Below, in pieces: positions 17,029-26,054 of a DNA stretch of 64,000 bases; within the stretch, counting starts at the first letter, position 1; every line of letters starts with the position of its first letter. Both the position numbers and the translations under genes were made by a program. Under the pieces are notes generated by a model. That model was not told the DNA's origin, ran no database searches, and saw only the letters and a list, made by a program, of their open reading frames with translations. Source of the stretch: R-RK-3 sp031399085 (GTDB taxonomy: Bacteria; Pseudomonadota; Alphaproteobacteria; Rhizobiales; Rhodomicrobiaceae); assembly GCA_031399085.1 (NCBI GenBank), contig JANNOQ010000033.1, positions 401,771 to 465,770 of the forward strand, read 5' to 3'.

Positions 17029-18282
17029 ATGAATATTAGGCAATCGACGCCAAACGCTGAAATGCCTGAGGGTTCCAAATCCGAAGTGCCGGCAGGGGAA
17101 GAGTTTTTTGGCATCCTTGCAATCTTCCTGCGCCTCGGCCTTACCTCTTTCGGCGGGCCGATCGCGCATTTGGGTTATTTCCGCAAGGAATTCGTCGAGC
17201 AACGGCGCTGGCTGAGCGACGCGGCCTATGCCGAGTTGGTGGCGTTGTCGCAATTTCTGCCCGGCCCGGCGAGCAGCCAGGCTGGCTTTGCGCTTGGGTT
17301 GACGCGCGGAGGCTACGCGGGCGGACTGGCGGCCTGGATTGGTTTCACCCTGCCGTCGGCGCTGATCATGATCGCTGCAGCTTACGGCATCGCGCTCGCG
17401 AAAGGTCCGGAGGCGCAAGGGCTGATCGAGGGGCTGAAGCTGGTCGCGGTTGCGGTGGTGGCGCAGGCGGTTCTCGGCATGTGGCGCAGCCTGTGCCCCG
17501 ACGCGCCGCGCGGCACGATCGCGGTGCTGGCGCTGGCCGCGCTGGCGGCTTTTCCCGGTCTTGGAATGCAGCTTGGCGTGATCGCCGCCGGGGCGGCCGG
17601 GGGATTGCTCATCCTTCGCCATGAGGGCGCGCCGGATGCCGCGCCGATCGCCAGCCGCGTTTCGGTATCGGCCGGAGTCGCCGCGCTCGTCCTCTTCTTC
17701 GCGCTCCTCTTTCTTCTGCCGGTCGCCGCATCTTACCTATCCAACCCAGCAATCGGTCTGGCGAACGCGTTCTACCGCGCGGGCGCACTGGTTTTCGGCG
17801 GCGGGCATGTCGTGCTGCCGCTGCTGGAGGAGGCCACGGTGACGCCCGGCTGGGTGGCGCGGGACGACTTTCTTGCCGGTTATGGCGTGGCGCAGGCGCT
17901 GCCGGGTCCGCTGTTTTCCTTTGCCGCCTATCTCGGCGCGGCCTCCGCCGCCGAACCGAACGGTCTCGCAGGCGCGATCATCGCCCTCATCGCGATTTTC
18001 CTGCCCGGCGTGCTGCTGATGCTCGGCTGCTTGCCTTTTTGGGATTGGCTGCGGCGCGAGCCGAGAATTCGCGCCGCGATTGCCGGGGCCAACGCCGCCG
18101 TGGTCGGGCTGCTGGCGGCGGCGCTTTACGATCCGATCTGGGTGTCCGCCGTCAAGGACGGCGCGTCTCTCGCTCTCGCCGTGCTGGCATTCGCGGCGCT
18201 AGTACTATGGCGGCTCCCGGTCCTCGCGGTGGTCACGCTGACGGCCGGCGCGGGATTGACCCGAGTATTTCTGAATATCTAG
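17029..18282 (+). CDS. chrA: chromate transporter, two-domain ChrA
   Basis: The 417-residue membrane protein is a long-chain CHR-family transporter with two homologous halves. The first carries LRLGLTSFGGPIAHLGYF and LSQFLPGPASSQAGFALG; the second carries FYRAGALVFGGGHVVLPLL and YGVAQALPGPLFSFAAYLG. About ten hydrophobic segments follow the family pattern. Characterised members export chromate from the cytoplasm driven by the proton gradient. The frame opens at 16933, but the region before residue 33 looks non-coding; the ATG at 17029 with an AGG upstream is preferred, and 17062 is another option. It is divergent from ccr. Confidence 0.88.
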   Translation: MNIRQSTPNAEMPEGSKSEVPAGEEFFGILAIFLRLGLTSFGGPIAHLGYFRKEFVEQRRWLSDAAYAELVALSQFLPGPASSQAGFALGLTRGGYAGGLAAWIGFTLPSALIMIAAAYGIALAKGPEAQGLIEGLKLVAVAVVAQAVLGMWRSLCPDAPRGTIAVLALAALAAFPGLGMQLGVIAAGAAGGLLILRHEGAPDAAPIASRVSVSAGVAALVLFFALLFLLPVAASYLSNPAIGLANAFYRAGALVFGGGHVVLPLLEEATVTPGWVARDDFLAGYGVAQALPGPLFSFAAYLGAASAAEPNGLAGAIIALIAIFLPGVLLMLGCLPFWDWLRREPRIRAAIAGANAAVVGLLAAALYDPIWVSAVKDGASLALAVLAFAALVLWRLPVLAVVTLTAGAGLTRVFLNI

Positions 18283-18317
18283 ATGACGAGCCGAGCCTCA
18301 AGGCCAAGCCAATCCAG

Positions 18318-19811
18318 CTAAGGTTTGCTCGCACCGCCAGCCGCGTAAAGCGCAGCGGAGTCGTTCCTCAATTCGCGGCGCGACCCCGCACGGAAATACA
18401 TCATATGTCCGCCGCGATAGACGCGAACGCCGATCGGTGCGGCCGTCTCGATCGGTTCCAATTGCTCGACCAAAAATTGTGATACGGCGTAGGGCGTGAC
18501 GAGATCGGTGTAGCCATGCGCGATCAGGATCTTGAGCGCCGGATTTTGCGTCCGCGCGTCCTGCAGCTTATCCAGCGCCCCGGCGTAGCCTTGGCGGTTG
18601 GGTTTCGTGCCGAAATCCCAATTGCCCGCGATGTCGCGGTTCAGCAGCCAATATGGCAGATCGGTTTTGAAGCCGAGCTCATCGCGCACATAGGCGGACA
18701 TGGCCGGAGCCAGCACGGTCGCGGCCTTCTCCAGGATCGGGTCGAAATATACGTTTTCGCCGGGGCGGGGGATTGGCGCACTGACGGAACCGTCATACGG
18801 GCTCAGGGCCCGGCCAGTCGCTTTTTGGTATTCAAGGCTGAATAACCGCGTGCGAACCCGGCCGTGCTGGCGCGCGATAATGTCCAGCGGCAAGCCGGTA
18901 AAGCGCGCCAGCGCGGCAATGACGGCATCGTCCCGCTTATAGCCCGCCGCCAGATGCAAGAGATAGGTGGTGCGGGCAAACTCCTCGACCTCGCGCAGCC
19001 CTTCGAACGAAGCATCCGGTCCACCCGCGATCTCAAAATGCGACGCCGCGATCGAGGGCAAATCCAACGACAGCGGCAACAGCATCCGGTCATCGCCGCG
19101 CAACACGGAAAACTCCAGTGCGGGAGAAATCAAAACCGCGCCCTTGACCTGAAGGCCGGAACTCAGCAGCCGTTCCGCCATAAGCACGGCGCGAAAGCCG
19201 CCATAACTTTCGCCCGCAAGGTAAACCGGCGCGAGCGAGCGGCCGTTTCGCGTCAAATACAGGCGCACGAAATCGGTCATGGCGTCGGCGTCCTTGTCGA
19301 CGCCGTAATAGGCCTTCTCGCCTTCCTCAGGCGGCGCGGCCCGGCTATATCCGGTGCCCGGCGGGTCGATAAAGACGAGGTCGGTGAAGGCGAGCCAGTG
19401 ATCCGGGTTGTCGGCGAGCCGGACCGGCTCCACCGTCGCGCCACCATTGGGCGTGAAGTTGAGCACGCGCGGACCCAGCGCGCCCAGATGCAGGAACGCC
19501 GACGCCGCTCCCGGCCCGCCATTGAACACGAATGTAACCGGGCGCTCAGCGCCGCGCACCGTGTAGGCGACGTAGAAGACCTTGGCCCCGGTTTCGCCTT
19601 TGCCGTTCAGCAACGGCAGGGTGCCCGCCGTCGCGGTGTAGCTCATGCGCTCCGCGCCTTCGCCGATTGTATGCTCCGAGATGCTATCGCCCGGCAAAGC
19701 CGTCAGCAGCCCGGATTCCGCCGGCGGTTTCGCGGCTTGCGCGTGCAGCGGCGCGGTGAGCAAAAGCGGCGATAAAACGCAGGCAAGCAGCAACAATAGT
19801 CTCGATTTCAT
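18318..19811 (-). CDS. secreted serine carboxypeptidase-like peptidase (S10 family)
   Basis: The 497-residue protein begins with a clear signal peptide (MKSRLLLLLACVLSPLLLTA ... HAQ). S10 signatures follow: FVFNGGPGAASAFLHLG (oxyanion region), IDPPGTGYSRA, the nucleophile motif LAGESYGGFRA, and late HGYTDLVTPYAVSQ and GGHMMYF, which should supply the catalytic Asp and His. S10 enzymes are periplasmic or secreted serine carboxypeptidases; the substrate of this bacterial branch is unknown. The open frame extends 89 codons upstream into kdpE, but the signal peptide and the GGGGA site fix the start at 19811. It lies 58 bp after kdpE on the same strand. Confidence 0.85.
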   Translation of the reverse strand: MKSRLLLLLACVLSPLLLTAPLHAQAAKPPAESGLLTALPGDSISEHTIGEGAERMSYTATAGTLPLLNGKGETGAKVFYVAYTVRGAERPVTFVFNGGPGAASAFLHLGALGPRVLNFTPNGGATVEPVRLADNPDHWLAFTDLVFIDPPGTGYSRAAPPEEGEKAYYGVDKDADAMTDFVRLYLTRNGRSLAPVYLAGESYGGFRAVLMAERLLSSGLQVKGAVLISPALEFSVLRGDDRMLLPLSLDLPSIAASHFEIAGGPDASFEGLREVEEFARTTYLLHLAAGYKRDDAVIAALARFTGLPLDIIARQHGRVRTRLFSLEYQKATGRALSPYDGSVSAPIPRPGENVYFDPILEKAATVLAPAMSAYVRDELGFKTDLPYWLLNRDIAGNWDFGTKPNRQGYAGALDKLQDARTQNPALKILIAHGYTDLVTPYAVSQFLVEQLEPIETAAPIGVRVYRGGHMMYFRAGSRRELRNDSAALYAAGGASKP

Positions 19812-19869
19812 GCAGATATCCCCATGAACGCAAGTGGCGGTGGAATCCGCGCCGTGCGCGTATCGCCGA

Positions 19870-20559
19870 TTAATCCGGCGCGCGCAGCCGGTAGCCGACG
19901 CCCGTCTCGGTGAGGATATAGCGCGGCCGCTCGGGATCGGGTTCGATTTTTTGCCGCAGCTGGCGGACATAGACCCGCAAATATTGCGTATCGACGACGT
20001 CGTCCCAAAGCTCTTTGAGCAGAAATTTATAGGTGAGGACGCGGCCGGCGTGCTGCACGAGGCTTCGCAGCAGGTCATATTCCTTCGGCGAAAGCTTGAC
20101 GTCCTGGTCGCCCAGCTTGACGATCCGGCGCACGAGATCGACCGTCAGAGTCTCTATGCGCACCACCGGCTGCTCGCCTTGCGTTTGGAGCTGATGACGC
20201 AGCGCCGTCCGGATGCGGGCGAGCAGCTCATTCATGCTGAAGGGTTTTGTCACATAATCGTCGGCTCCGAGGTCGAGAGCCTTGACCTTGGCCGTCTCGT
20301 CGGCGCGGCTGGAAAGCACGATGATCGGGATGTTTGGGCCGCGCTCCCGCAGGCGCTGCAACAGCTCCAGTCCGGGACAATCGGGAAGGCCGAGATCGAG
20401 GATGATGAGATCGGGCTTGTCCTCGATCAGCAAAAGCGCGGTAGCCGCGTCAGGCGCATCGACGGTCTGATAGCCCTGCGTCCCCAATCCGACGCGCAGC
20501 AGCTTGCGGATCGGCGGTTCGTCGTCGATCACCAGAACCCGGAGCGGGGCTGCGTTCAT
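19870..20559 (-). CDS. kdpE: KdpE response regulator
   Basis: The 229-residue OmpR-type regulator activates kdp expression when phosphorylated by KdpD. The receiver domain (residues 1-120) shows VLVIDDEPPIRK with the acidic pocket, the phospho-acceptor in DLIILDLGLPDCPG and a conserved Lys in YVTKPF. A winged-helix DNA-binding domain follows with LSPKEYDLLRSLVQHAGRVL and the C-terminal RYILTETGVGYRLRA. Its ATG overlaps the kdpD stop (ATGA), so the two are translationally coupled. Confidence 0.95.
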   Translation of the reverse strand: MNAAPLRVLVIDDEPPIRKLLRVGLGTQGYQTVDAPDAATALLLIEDKPDLIILDLGLPDCPGLELLQRLRERGPNIPIIVLSSRADETAKVKALDLGADDYVTKPFSMNELLARIRTALRHQLQTQGEQPVVRIETLTVDLVRRIVKLGDQDVKLSPKEYDLLRSLVQHAGRVLTYKFLLKELWDDVVDTQYLRVYVRQLRQKIEPDPERPRYILTETGVGYRLRAPD

Positions 20560-23279
20560 GCGGCTGTCGCGCCTCGCTCGCTCTCGGGGATGGGAAGGCG
20601 GATCGTAAAGACCGCGCCGATCCGGTCGGTGCGATTGGCGGCGCTGATCGTGCCGCCCATCGCCTCCACGAAGCCGCGGGTGATGGCAAGCCCGAGGCCG
20701 GTGCCCGCACGCACATGATCGCCCTTCTGGGCGCGATAGAATTTGGTGAAGATCAGCTCCAGGTCGGCGGGCGGAATGCCGTCGCCTTCATCGGAAATTT
20801 GCAGCGACACCCAGTCCCGGTCGCGCCGGCACTCGATCCGGATCGTCGTGCCCTCCGGCGAATATTTGGCGGCATTGTCCAACAGATTGAACAGCGCCTG
20901 CTCAAACAGCACCGCGTCGAGCGCCAACATCGGCAGGCCTGAGGCGATGTCGATCTCGACCCGGTGCCCGCCCAGGATCTTGCGCCCCCGCTCCAGCGCG
21001 CTGCCGATGACTTCGCCAAGATCCTGCAAGGCCGCATGAGGAAGAACGGCGCCCGATTGGAGCTTGGTCATATCGACCAGATTGGCGATAAAGCGGTTAA
21101 GCCGCTCGGATTCGTCGATGATCGTGCTCAAAAGATCGGCTCGCGCCGTGTCGTTGAGATTTCCGCTCAGGTCGCGCAAGGTGCCAGCCGCCCCCAGAAC
21201 CGCAGCCAGCGGCGTCTTGAGATCGTGCGAAATCGACGTCAGCAGCGCGGAGCGCAGGCGATCGGTTTCCGCCGTGCGCTTCACCCGGTCGATGTCGTCC
21301 ACCAGACGCACGCGCTCGATGGCCAGCGCGCCCTGATCGATCAGCGCATCGAGCAGGCGGCGCTGGTCCGGCGTCAGCAGCGCGCCCGGCTTATCGCCGT
21401 CGATGCCGACAACCCCGATCGCCCCGCGCCCCGTCCGCATCGGAAAGAACAGCCATTTCGCCCCGCTCAGCGTCGCCGAGCCGCGCCCGGCCGGGCGGTG
21501 GTGATCCCACGCCCAACGCGCCGCCGCGCGATCCGCCTCGCCCAGGTTCGGCGGCTCGGGAAATCCGGTCTTGACGGAAAGCTGGCCATCCTCGGGCAGG
21601 AGCAACGCGGCTCGAAGGTGCAGCATGGTCGAAATGTGGTAGGCCATCGCCCCGAGGGCGCCGTCCAACGTGCCGACGCCAGCGAGCGTGCGGCTAAAAG
21701 CATAGAGCGACTGGGTCGCGCGGGCGCGGTCCATCGCCGAGACCGCTTGGCTGCGGACGCGGGCCGCGATGTTTGACACGATAAGGGCCATGATGGCGAA
21801 AAATACGAAGGCGGCGACATTCGTCGGGTCGCTGATCGTGAAGGTGTAAACCGGCGGCAGGAAAAAAAAGTTATAGCACAGCACGGCGATCACGCTGGCG
21901 AACAGCGATGGCCAAAGCCCGAAGCGCACGGCAATGGATACGATCGCGGTCAGAAAGACGAGATCGACATTCTCGATGCCGAACCAAGGCCGAATGACCA
22001 TGGCGACGCCCAAGGCCGCAGCCACCGCCCCGAGGGCTGCAAAATAGGGAAGCTGGCTCGAATCCTCCCCGCCAGCAACGTTCACGGTTTTCTTCGGGAT
22101 CGGGTCCCCGGCGACAGTTTCGCCTGCAATCACATGCACGCTGATCGTGCCGGAGCGGCGCACGAGATCGTGCACGACCGAGCCGAAAAACACTTCGAAC
22201 CAGCGCGACCGTGTGGATTTGCCGATAACGATCTGGGTCAGGTTATTGGCTTTAGCGTAGGCGATCAGGTCATCGGCGATGGAGCGGGCGCCACCGGGGA
22301 TGGTCGCGGTTTCCGCGCCTAGCATCTCCGCCAGCCTGAGCGTATCGGCGATGCGGTCGCGCTCCTCCTCCGTGAGCTGCTGGCTGCGGCGGGTCTCGAC
22401 GTAAAGCACCGTCCAAGCGGCGTGCAGCCGGTCGGCGAGGCGTTTGGCGTAGCGGACGAGACCGGCGCTGCGCGGGTCCTCGCTGACACAGACGAGCACG
22501 CGCTCGGCGGCCGCCCAGGGGCCGGGAATGGCGCGCGCCTGCATCCGCGAAAGCAGGTCCTCATCCACCCGGTCCGCGATCCGCCGCAAAGTCAGCTCGC
22601 GCAGCGCGGTGAGGTTTTCGGGCGAAAAGAAGTGCTTCAGCGCCCGGTCGGCCTGTTTGGGGATGTACACCTTGCCTTCGCCGAGCCGCTGGATCAGCTC
22701 ATCCGGAGTGAGATCGACAAGCTCGATGGCGTGCGCGCGGTCGAATACCTCGTCCGGCACGGTTTCGCGCACGCGGATTTTGGTGATTTGCGCGATAACG
22801 TCATTGAGGCTTTCAATGTGCTGGATGTTGATCGTCGTGTAGACGTCGATGCCACGCTCCAACAACTCCTGCACGTCGAGATACCGCTTCGGGTGACGGC
22901 TGCCAGGCGCGTTAGTGTGCGCCAGCTCGTCCACCAGGGCGATGGCGGGTTTGCGCGCGATCAGGGCGTCGAGATCCATCTCCGGGAGTTGACGGCCGCG
23001 ATAGTCGGTGGTTTTGAGCGGCACGATCTCCAGCGTGTCGAGCAAGGCTTGGGTCTCTTTGCGCCCGTGCGTTTCGACCACGCCGACGACGACATCGAAG
23101 CCCTGTTTGAGCTTGTCGTGGGCTTCGCGGAGCATTTCAAAGGTTTTGCCGACGCCGGGGGCAGCGCCGACAAAGATTTTCAGACGGCCCGTTGTGCGCT
23201 CCTCGCGGCGGACGGCCTCAAGCAAGGCCTCGGGTGAAGGCCGTTGCTGGGGGTCGCGCCGCTCATCCGTCGAAGACAT
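20556..23279 (-). CDS. kdpD: KdpD sensor histidine kinase
   Basis: The 907-residue membrane kinase senses potassium limitation or turgor. In order: the N-terminal KdpD domain with Walker-type FVGAAPGVGKTFEMLREA near residue 33; a universal-stress-protein domain (VLVCVSEDPRSAGLVRYAKR); four closely spaced membrane segments (DUF4118; VVAALGVAMVIRPWF through FFFLPPVYTFTI); a GAF-like region; the dimerisation helix with SISHDLKTPLAAVLGAA carrying the phospho-His; and an ATPase domain with NAAKYSPEGT and DEGDGIPP. The frame opens 72 codons earlier inside kdpC, but MSSTDERRDPQQ with GAGG upstream is the natural start. It overlaps kdpE and follows kdpC after 31 bp. Confidence 0.95.
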   Translation of the reverse strand: MSSTDERRDPQQRPSPEALLEAVRREERTTGRLKIFVGAAPGVGKTFEMLREAHDKLKQGFDVVVGVVETHGRKETQALLDTLEIVPLKTTDYRGRQLPEMDLDALIARKPAIALVDELAHTNAPGSRHPKRYLDVQELLERGIDVYTTINIQHIESLNDVIAQITKIRVRETVPDEVFDRAHAIELVDLTPDELIQRLGEGKVYIPKQADRALKHFFSPENLTALRELTLRRIADRVDEDLLSRMQARAIPGPWAAAERVLVCVSEDPRSAGLVRYAKRLADRLHAAWTVLYVETRRSQQLTEEERDRIADTLRLAEMLGAETATIPGGARSIADDLIAYAKANNLTQIVIGKSTRSRWFEVFFGSVVHDLVRRSGTISVHVIAGETVAGDPIPKKTVNVAGGEDSSQLPYFAALGAVAAALGVAMVIRPWFGIENVDLVFLTAIVSIAVRFGLWPSLFASVIAVLCYNFFFLPPVYTFTISDPTNVAAFVFFAIMALIVSNIAARVRSQAVSAMDRARATQSLYAFSRTLAGVGTLDGALGAMAYHISTMLHLRAALLLPEDGQLSVKTGFPEPPNLGEADRAAARWAWDHHRPAGRGSATLSGAKWLFFPMRTGRGAIGVVGIDGDKPGALLTPDQRRLLDALIDQGALAIERVRLVDDIDRVKRTAETDRLRSALLTSISHDLKTPLAAVLGAAGTLRDLSGNLNDTARADLLSTIIDESERLNRFIANLVDMTKLQSGAVLPHAALQDLGEVIGSALERGRKILGGHRVEIDIASGLPMLALDAVLFEQALFNLLDNAAKYSPEGTTIRIECRRDRDWVSLQISDEGDGIPPADLELIFTKFYRAQKGDHVRAGTGLGLAITRGFVEAMGGTISAANRTDRIGAVFTIRLPIPESERGATAA

Positions 23280-23310
23280 GGACGCCTCGCTGGGCCTGAT
23301 TTGCGGGGCT

Positions 23311-23913
23311 TTACGGTGTTGCCAATCCGTCAAGCGCAAGGTTGAGCGCGAGCACGTTGACACGCGGCTCGCCGATGATGCCCAGCAATCGCGTCTCGAC
23401 ATGCGCCTCGACAAGCTGGCGCAAACGTTCTTCCGGGATATTGCGCGACCGCGCAACGCGCGGAATCTGGAACAGCGCGGCTTCCGGAGAGACATGCGGA
23501 TCTAGGCCGCTGCCAGTCGTCGTCACGAGATCGAGGGGCACCGGCGCCGCCGGGTTTTCCTGCTTTAGCGTTGCAACGTCCGCCGCCACGCGGTCGACCA
23601 AAACTTTGTTCGTCGGGCCGAGATTGGAGCCCATCGAATTTACGGCGTTATAGGGCGTCAGAACCGACTTGGTCGCATCCGCCGGGTCTGGCCCCAGGGT
23701 CGCGGAGGGGCGGCCGTGGAAGTAGCGGTCGCTGGCGAACTGCTGACCGATGAGGGTCGAGCCGATCACGGCGCCGCCACGTTCGATCAGGCTGCCATTG
23801 GCTTGGCTTGGAAAAATCGCCTGCGCGATGCCGGTAATGGCGACGGGGTAGAGAAGGCCCGTGATGATCGTAAAACCGATAAGGAAGACGAGGGCCGGCC
23901 GAAGTTGTTTCAT
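23311..23913 (-). CDS. kdpC: K+-transporting ATPase subunit C
   Basis: KdpC is the single-span accessory subunit of the KdpFABC potassium pump. The 200-residue protein has one N-terminal membrane segment (PALVFLIGFTIITGLLYPVAITGIAQ) and the family's periplasmic signatures GSTLIGQQFASDRYFHGRPSA, GSNLGPTNKVL, and the C-terminal SGLDPHVSPEAALFQIPRVA. The length is normal. It follows kdpB after 14 bp and precedes kdpD, the standard kdpFABCDE order. Confidence 0.95.
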   Translation of the reverse strand: MKQLRPALVFLIGFTIITGLLYPVAITGIAQAIFPSQANGSLIERGGAVIGSTLIGQQFASDRYFHGRPSATLGPDPADATKSVLTPYNAVNSMGSNLGPTNKVLVDRVAADVATLKQENPAAPVPLDLVTTTGSGLDPHVSPEAALFQIPRVARSRNIPEERLRQLVEAHVETRLLGIIGEPRVNVLALNLALDGLATP

Positions 23914-23927
23914 GAGATTTTTCCTCC

Positions 23928-26036
23928 TTACGCGAGGTGTAAGGCTGTGACGATAACGTCTATGATTTTAATACCGATAAACGGTGCGACGAGACCGCCG
24001 ACGCCGTAAATCAGCAGGTTGCGCGCCAGCAATTGCCCGGCCGCCATTGGACGGTAGCCGACACCGCGCAGCGCCAGCGGGATCAGGGCGATAATGACCA
24101 GCGCGTTGAAGATAATCGCCGATAGGATCGCGCTTTGAGGGTTTGCCAGCCCCATGATGTTGAGCGCGCCAAGCTGCGGGTAGAAGGCGGCGAAGATCGC
24201 CGGGATGATGGCGAAATATTTCGCCACGTCGTTGGCGATCGAGAAGGTGGTCAGCGCGCCGCGCGTCATCAGCAATTGCTTGCCGATTTCCACAATCTCG
24301 ATGAGCTTAGTCGGGTTGGAATCGAGGTCCACCATATTACCGGCTTCGCGCGCGGCGACGGTGCCGGTGTTCATGGCAACGCCGACATCGGCCTGCGCAA
24401 GCGCGGGCGCGTCGTTGGTGCCGTCGCCGCACATGGCGATCAGCTTGCCCTTGGCCTGCTCGTCGCGAATGAGCCTCAGCTTGTCTTCCGGCGTTGCCTG
24501 GGCGAGGAAGTCGTCCACCCCGGCTTCCGCCGCGATCGCGCCTGCCGTCAGCGGGTTGTCGCCGGTAATCATGATGGTGCGGATGCCCATGCGGCGAAGC
24601 TCGGCGAAACGCTCGCGAATGCCGCCCTTGATGATGTCCTTCAGGTGGATGACGCCCAAGAGCTTGCCGTCGCGCGCGACCGCCAGAGGCGTGCCGCCGG
24701 ATTTGGCGATCTGATCGGAGATCGCCGTGAGTTCGCGCGCCGTCTCAGGGCTGACCATGGGTTTGGTTGCATAAGCCGCACCGGTCGTACCAACGGCCGG
24801 GGCAGGACCGTTCAGATAGGTTAGAACGCTATCGACCGCGCCTTTCCTGATCCAGGAATCACCCACTTCCATCCCGCTCATCCGGCTCTGCGCCGTGAAC
24901 GGAATGAACTTGCCGCCGAGTTGGGCGACATCACGCCCGCGAATGCCGTATTTCTCCTTAGCGAGCACAACGATAGAGCGGCCTTCCGGCGTCTCGTCGG
25001 CGAGCGAGGCGAGCTGCGCCGCGTCCGCCAGCTCCGACTCGGTGACGCCGCGCAATGGCTTGAACTCCACCGCCTCGCGGTTGCCGAGGGTGATGGTGCC
25101 GGTCTTATCAAGCAGCAGCGTATCGACATCGCCAGCCGCTTCCACCGCTCGGCCCGACATGGCCAGCACGTTGAACCGCACCAGGCGATCCATGCCGGCG
25201 ATGCCGATGGCCGACAAGAGCGCGCCGATGGTTGTCGGGATGAGGGTGACGAACAGCGCAACGAGCACCACGATGGGCACCGTTCCGCCGGCATAGGCGG
25301 CAAAGCTCGGGATCGTGGCGACGGCGAAAACGAAGATGATCGTCAGGCCGGCGAGCAGGATGTTGAGCGCGATTTCGTTCGGGGTTTTCTGCCGCTCTGC
25401 GCCTTCGACGAGCCGGATCATGCGATCGAGGAAGGTCGATCCGGCCGCCGCGCTGATCCGCACGATGATCCAGTCCGACAGCACCTGCGTGCCGCCGGTC
25501 ACAGCCGAACGGTCGCCGCCCGACTCGCGGATGACAGGGGCCGACTCGCCGGTGATCGCGGCTTCATTGACGGTCGCGATACCCTCGATCACCTCTCCAT
25601 CGGACGGGATGATGTCGCCGGCTTCGACCATGACCACATCGCCGACCTTGAGGTTGGCGCCCGGCACCAGTTTGTGGCTTTTGCGGTCCCCCGAAAGCAA
25701 TTTGGCCTGCGTTTCGGTGCGCTGCCGGCGGAGCGCGTCGGCCTGCGCCTTGCCCCGGCCCTCGGCGATGGCTTCCGCAAAATTCGCAAACAGCACGGTG
25801 AACCAGAGCCACAACAGGATCTGGAAGGTAAAGCCGAGATCGGCGCCGCCGGTCACAACGTCGCGGATGAACAGCACCGTGGTTAGCACCGTCACCACTT
25901 CGACGACGAACATCACCGGATTCTTGGCCAGCGTTCTCGGGTCGAGTTTGACGAAGGCCGAGCCGATGGCCGGAATGACGATTTTCGGGTCGGCGATGGC
26001 CGAAAGCGAGATCGGCTTGCGCGGGGAGGATTCCAT
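23928..26036 (-). CDS. kdpB: K+-transporting P-type ATPase subunit B
   Basis: KdpB hydrolyses ATP to drive high-affinity potassium uptake in the inner membrane. The 702-residue protein carries the P-type hallmarks in order: the actuator TGES sequence (NEAAITGESAPV), the phosphorylation motif LLLDKTGTITLGNR, the nucleotide-binding KGAVDSV region and the hinge MCGDGTNDAPALAQADVGVA. Membrane segments flank these in the family pattern. The length equals that of typical KdpB, and GGAGG-like sequence precedes the ATG at 26036. It is 18 bp after kdpA. Confidence 0.97.
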   Translation of the reverse strand: MESSPRKPISLSAIADPKIVIPAIGSAFVKLDPRTLAKNPVMFVVEVVTVLTTVLFIRDVVTGGADLGFTFQILLWLWFTVLFANFAEAIAEGRGKAQADALRRQRTETQAKLLSGDRKSHKLVPGANLKVGDVVMVEAGDIIPSDGEVIEGIATVNEAAITGESAPVIRESGGDRSAVTGGTQVLSDWIIVRISAAAGSTFLDRMIRLVEGAERQKTPNEIALNILLAGLTIIFVFAVATIPSFAAYAGGTVPIVVLVALFVTLIPTTIGALLSAIGIAGMDRLVRFNVLAMSGRAVEAAGDVDTLLLDKTGTITLGNREAVEFKPLRGVTESELADAAQLASLADETPEGRSIVVLAKEKYGIRGRDVAQLGGKFIPFTAQSRMSGMEVGDSWIRKGAVDSVLTYLNGPAPAVGTTGAAYATKPMVSPETARELTAISDQIAKSGGTPLAVARDGKLLGVIHLKDIIKGGIRERFAELRRMGIRTIMITGDNPLTAGAIAAEAGVDDFLAQATPEDKLRLIRDEQAKGKLIAMCGDGTNDAPALAQADVGVAMNTGTVAAREAGNMVDLDSNPTKLIEIVEIGKQLLMTRGALTTFSIANDVAKYFAIIPAIFAAFYPQLGALNIMGLANPQSAILSAIIFNALVIIALIPLALRGVGYRPMAAGQLLARNLLIYGVGGLVAPFIGIKIIDVIVTALHLA

Positions 26037-26054
26037 GATGAGAACTCCGATTGC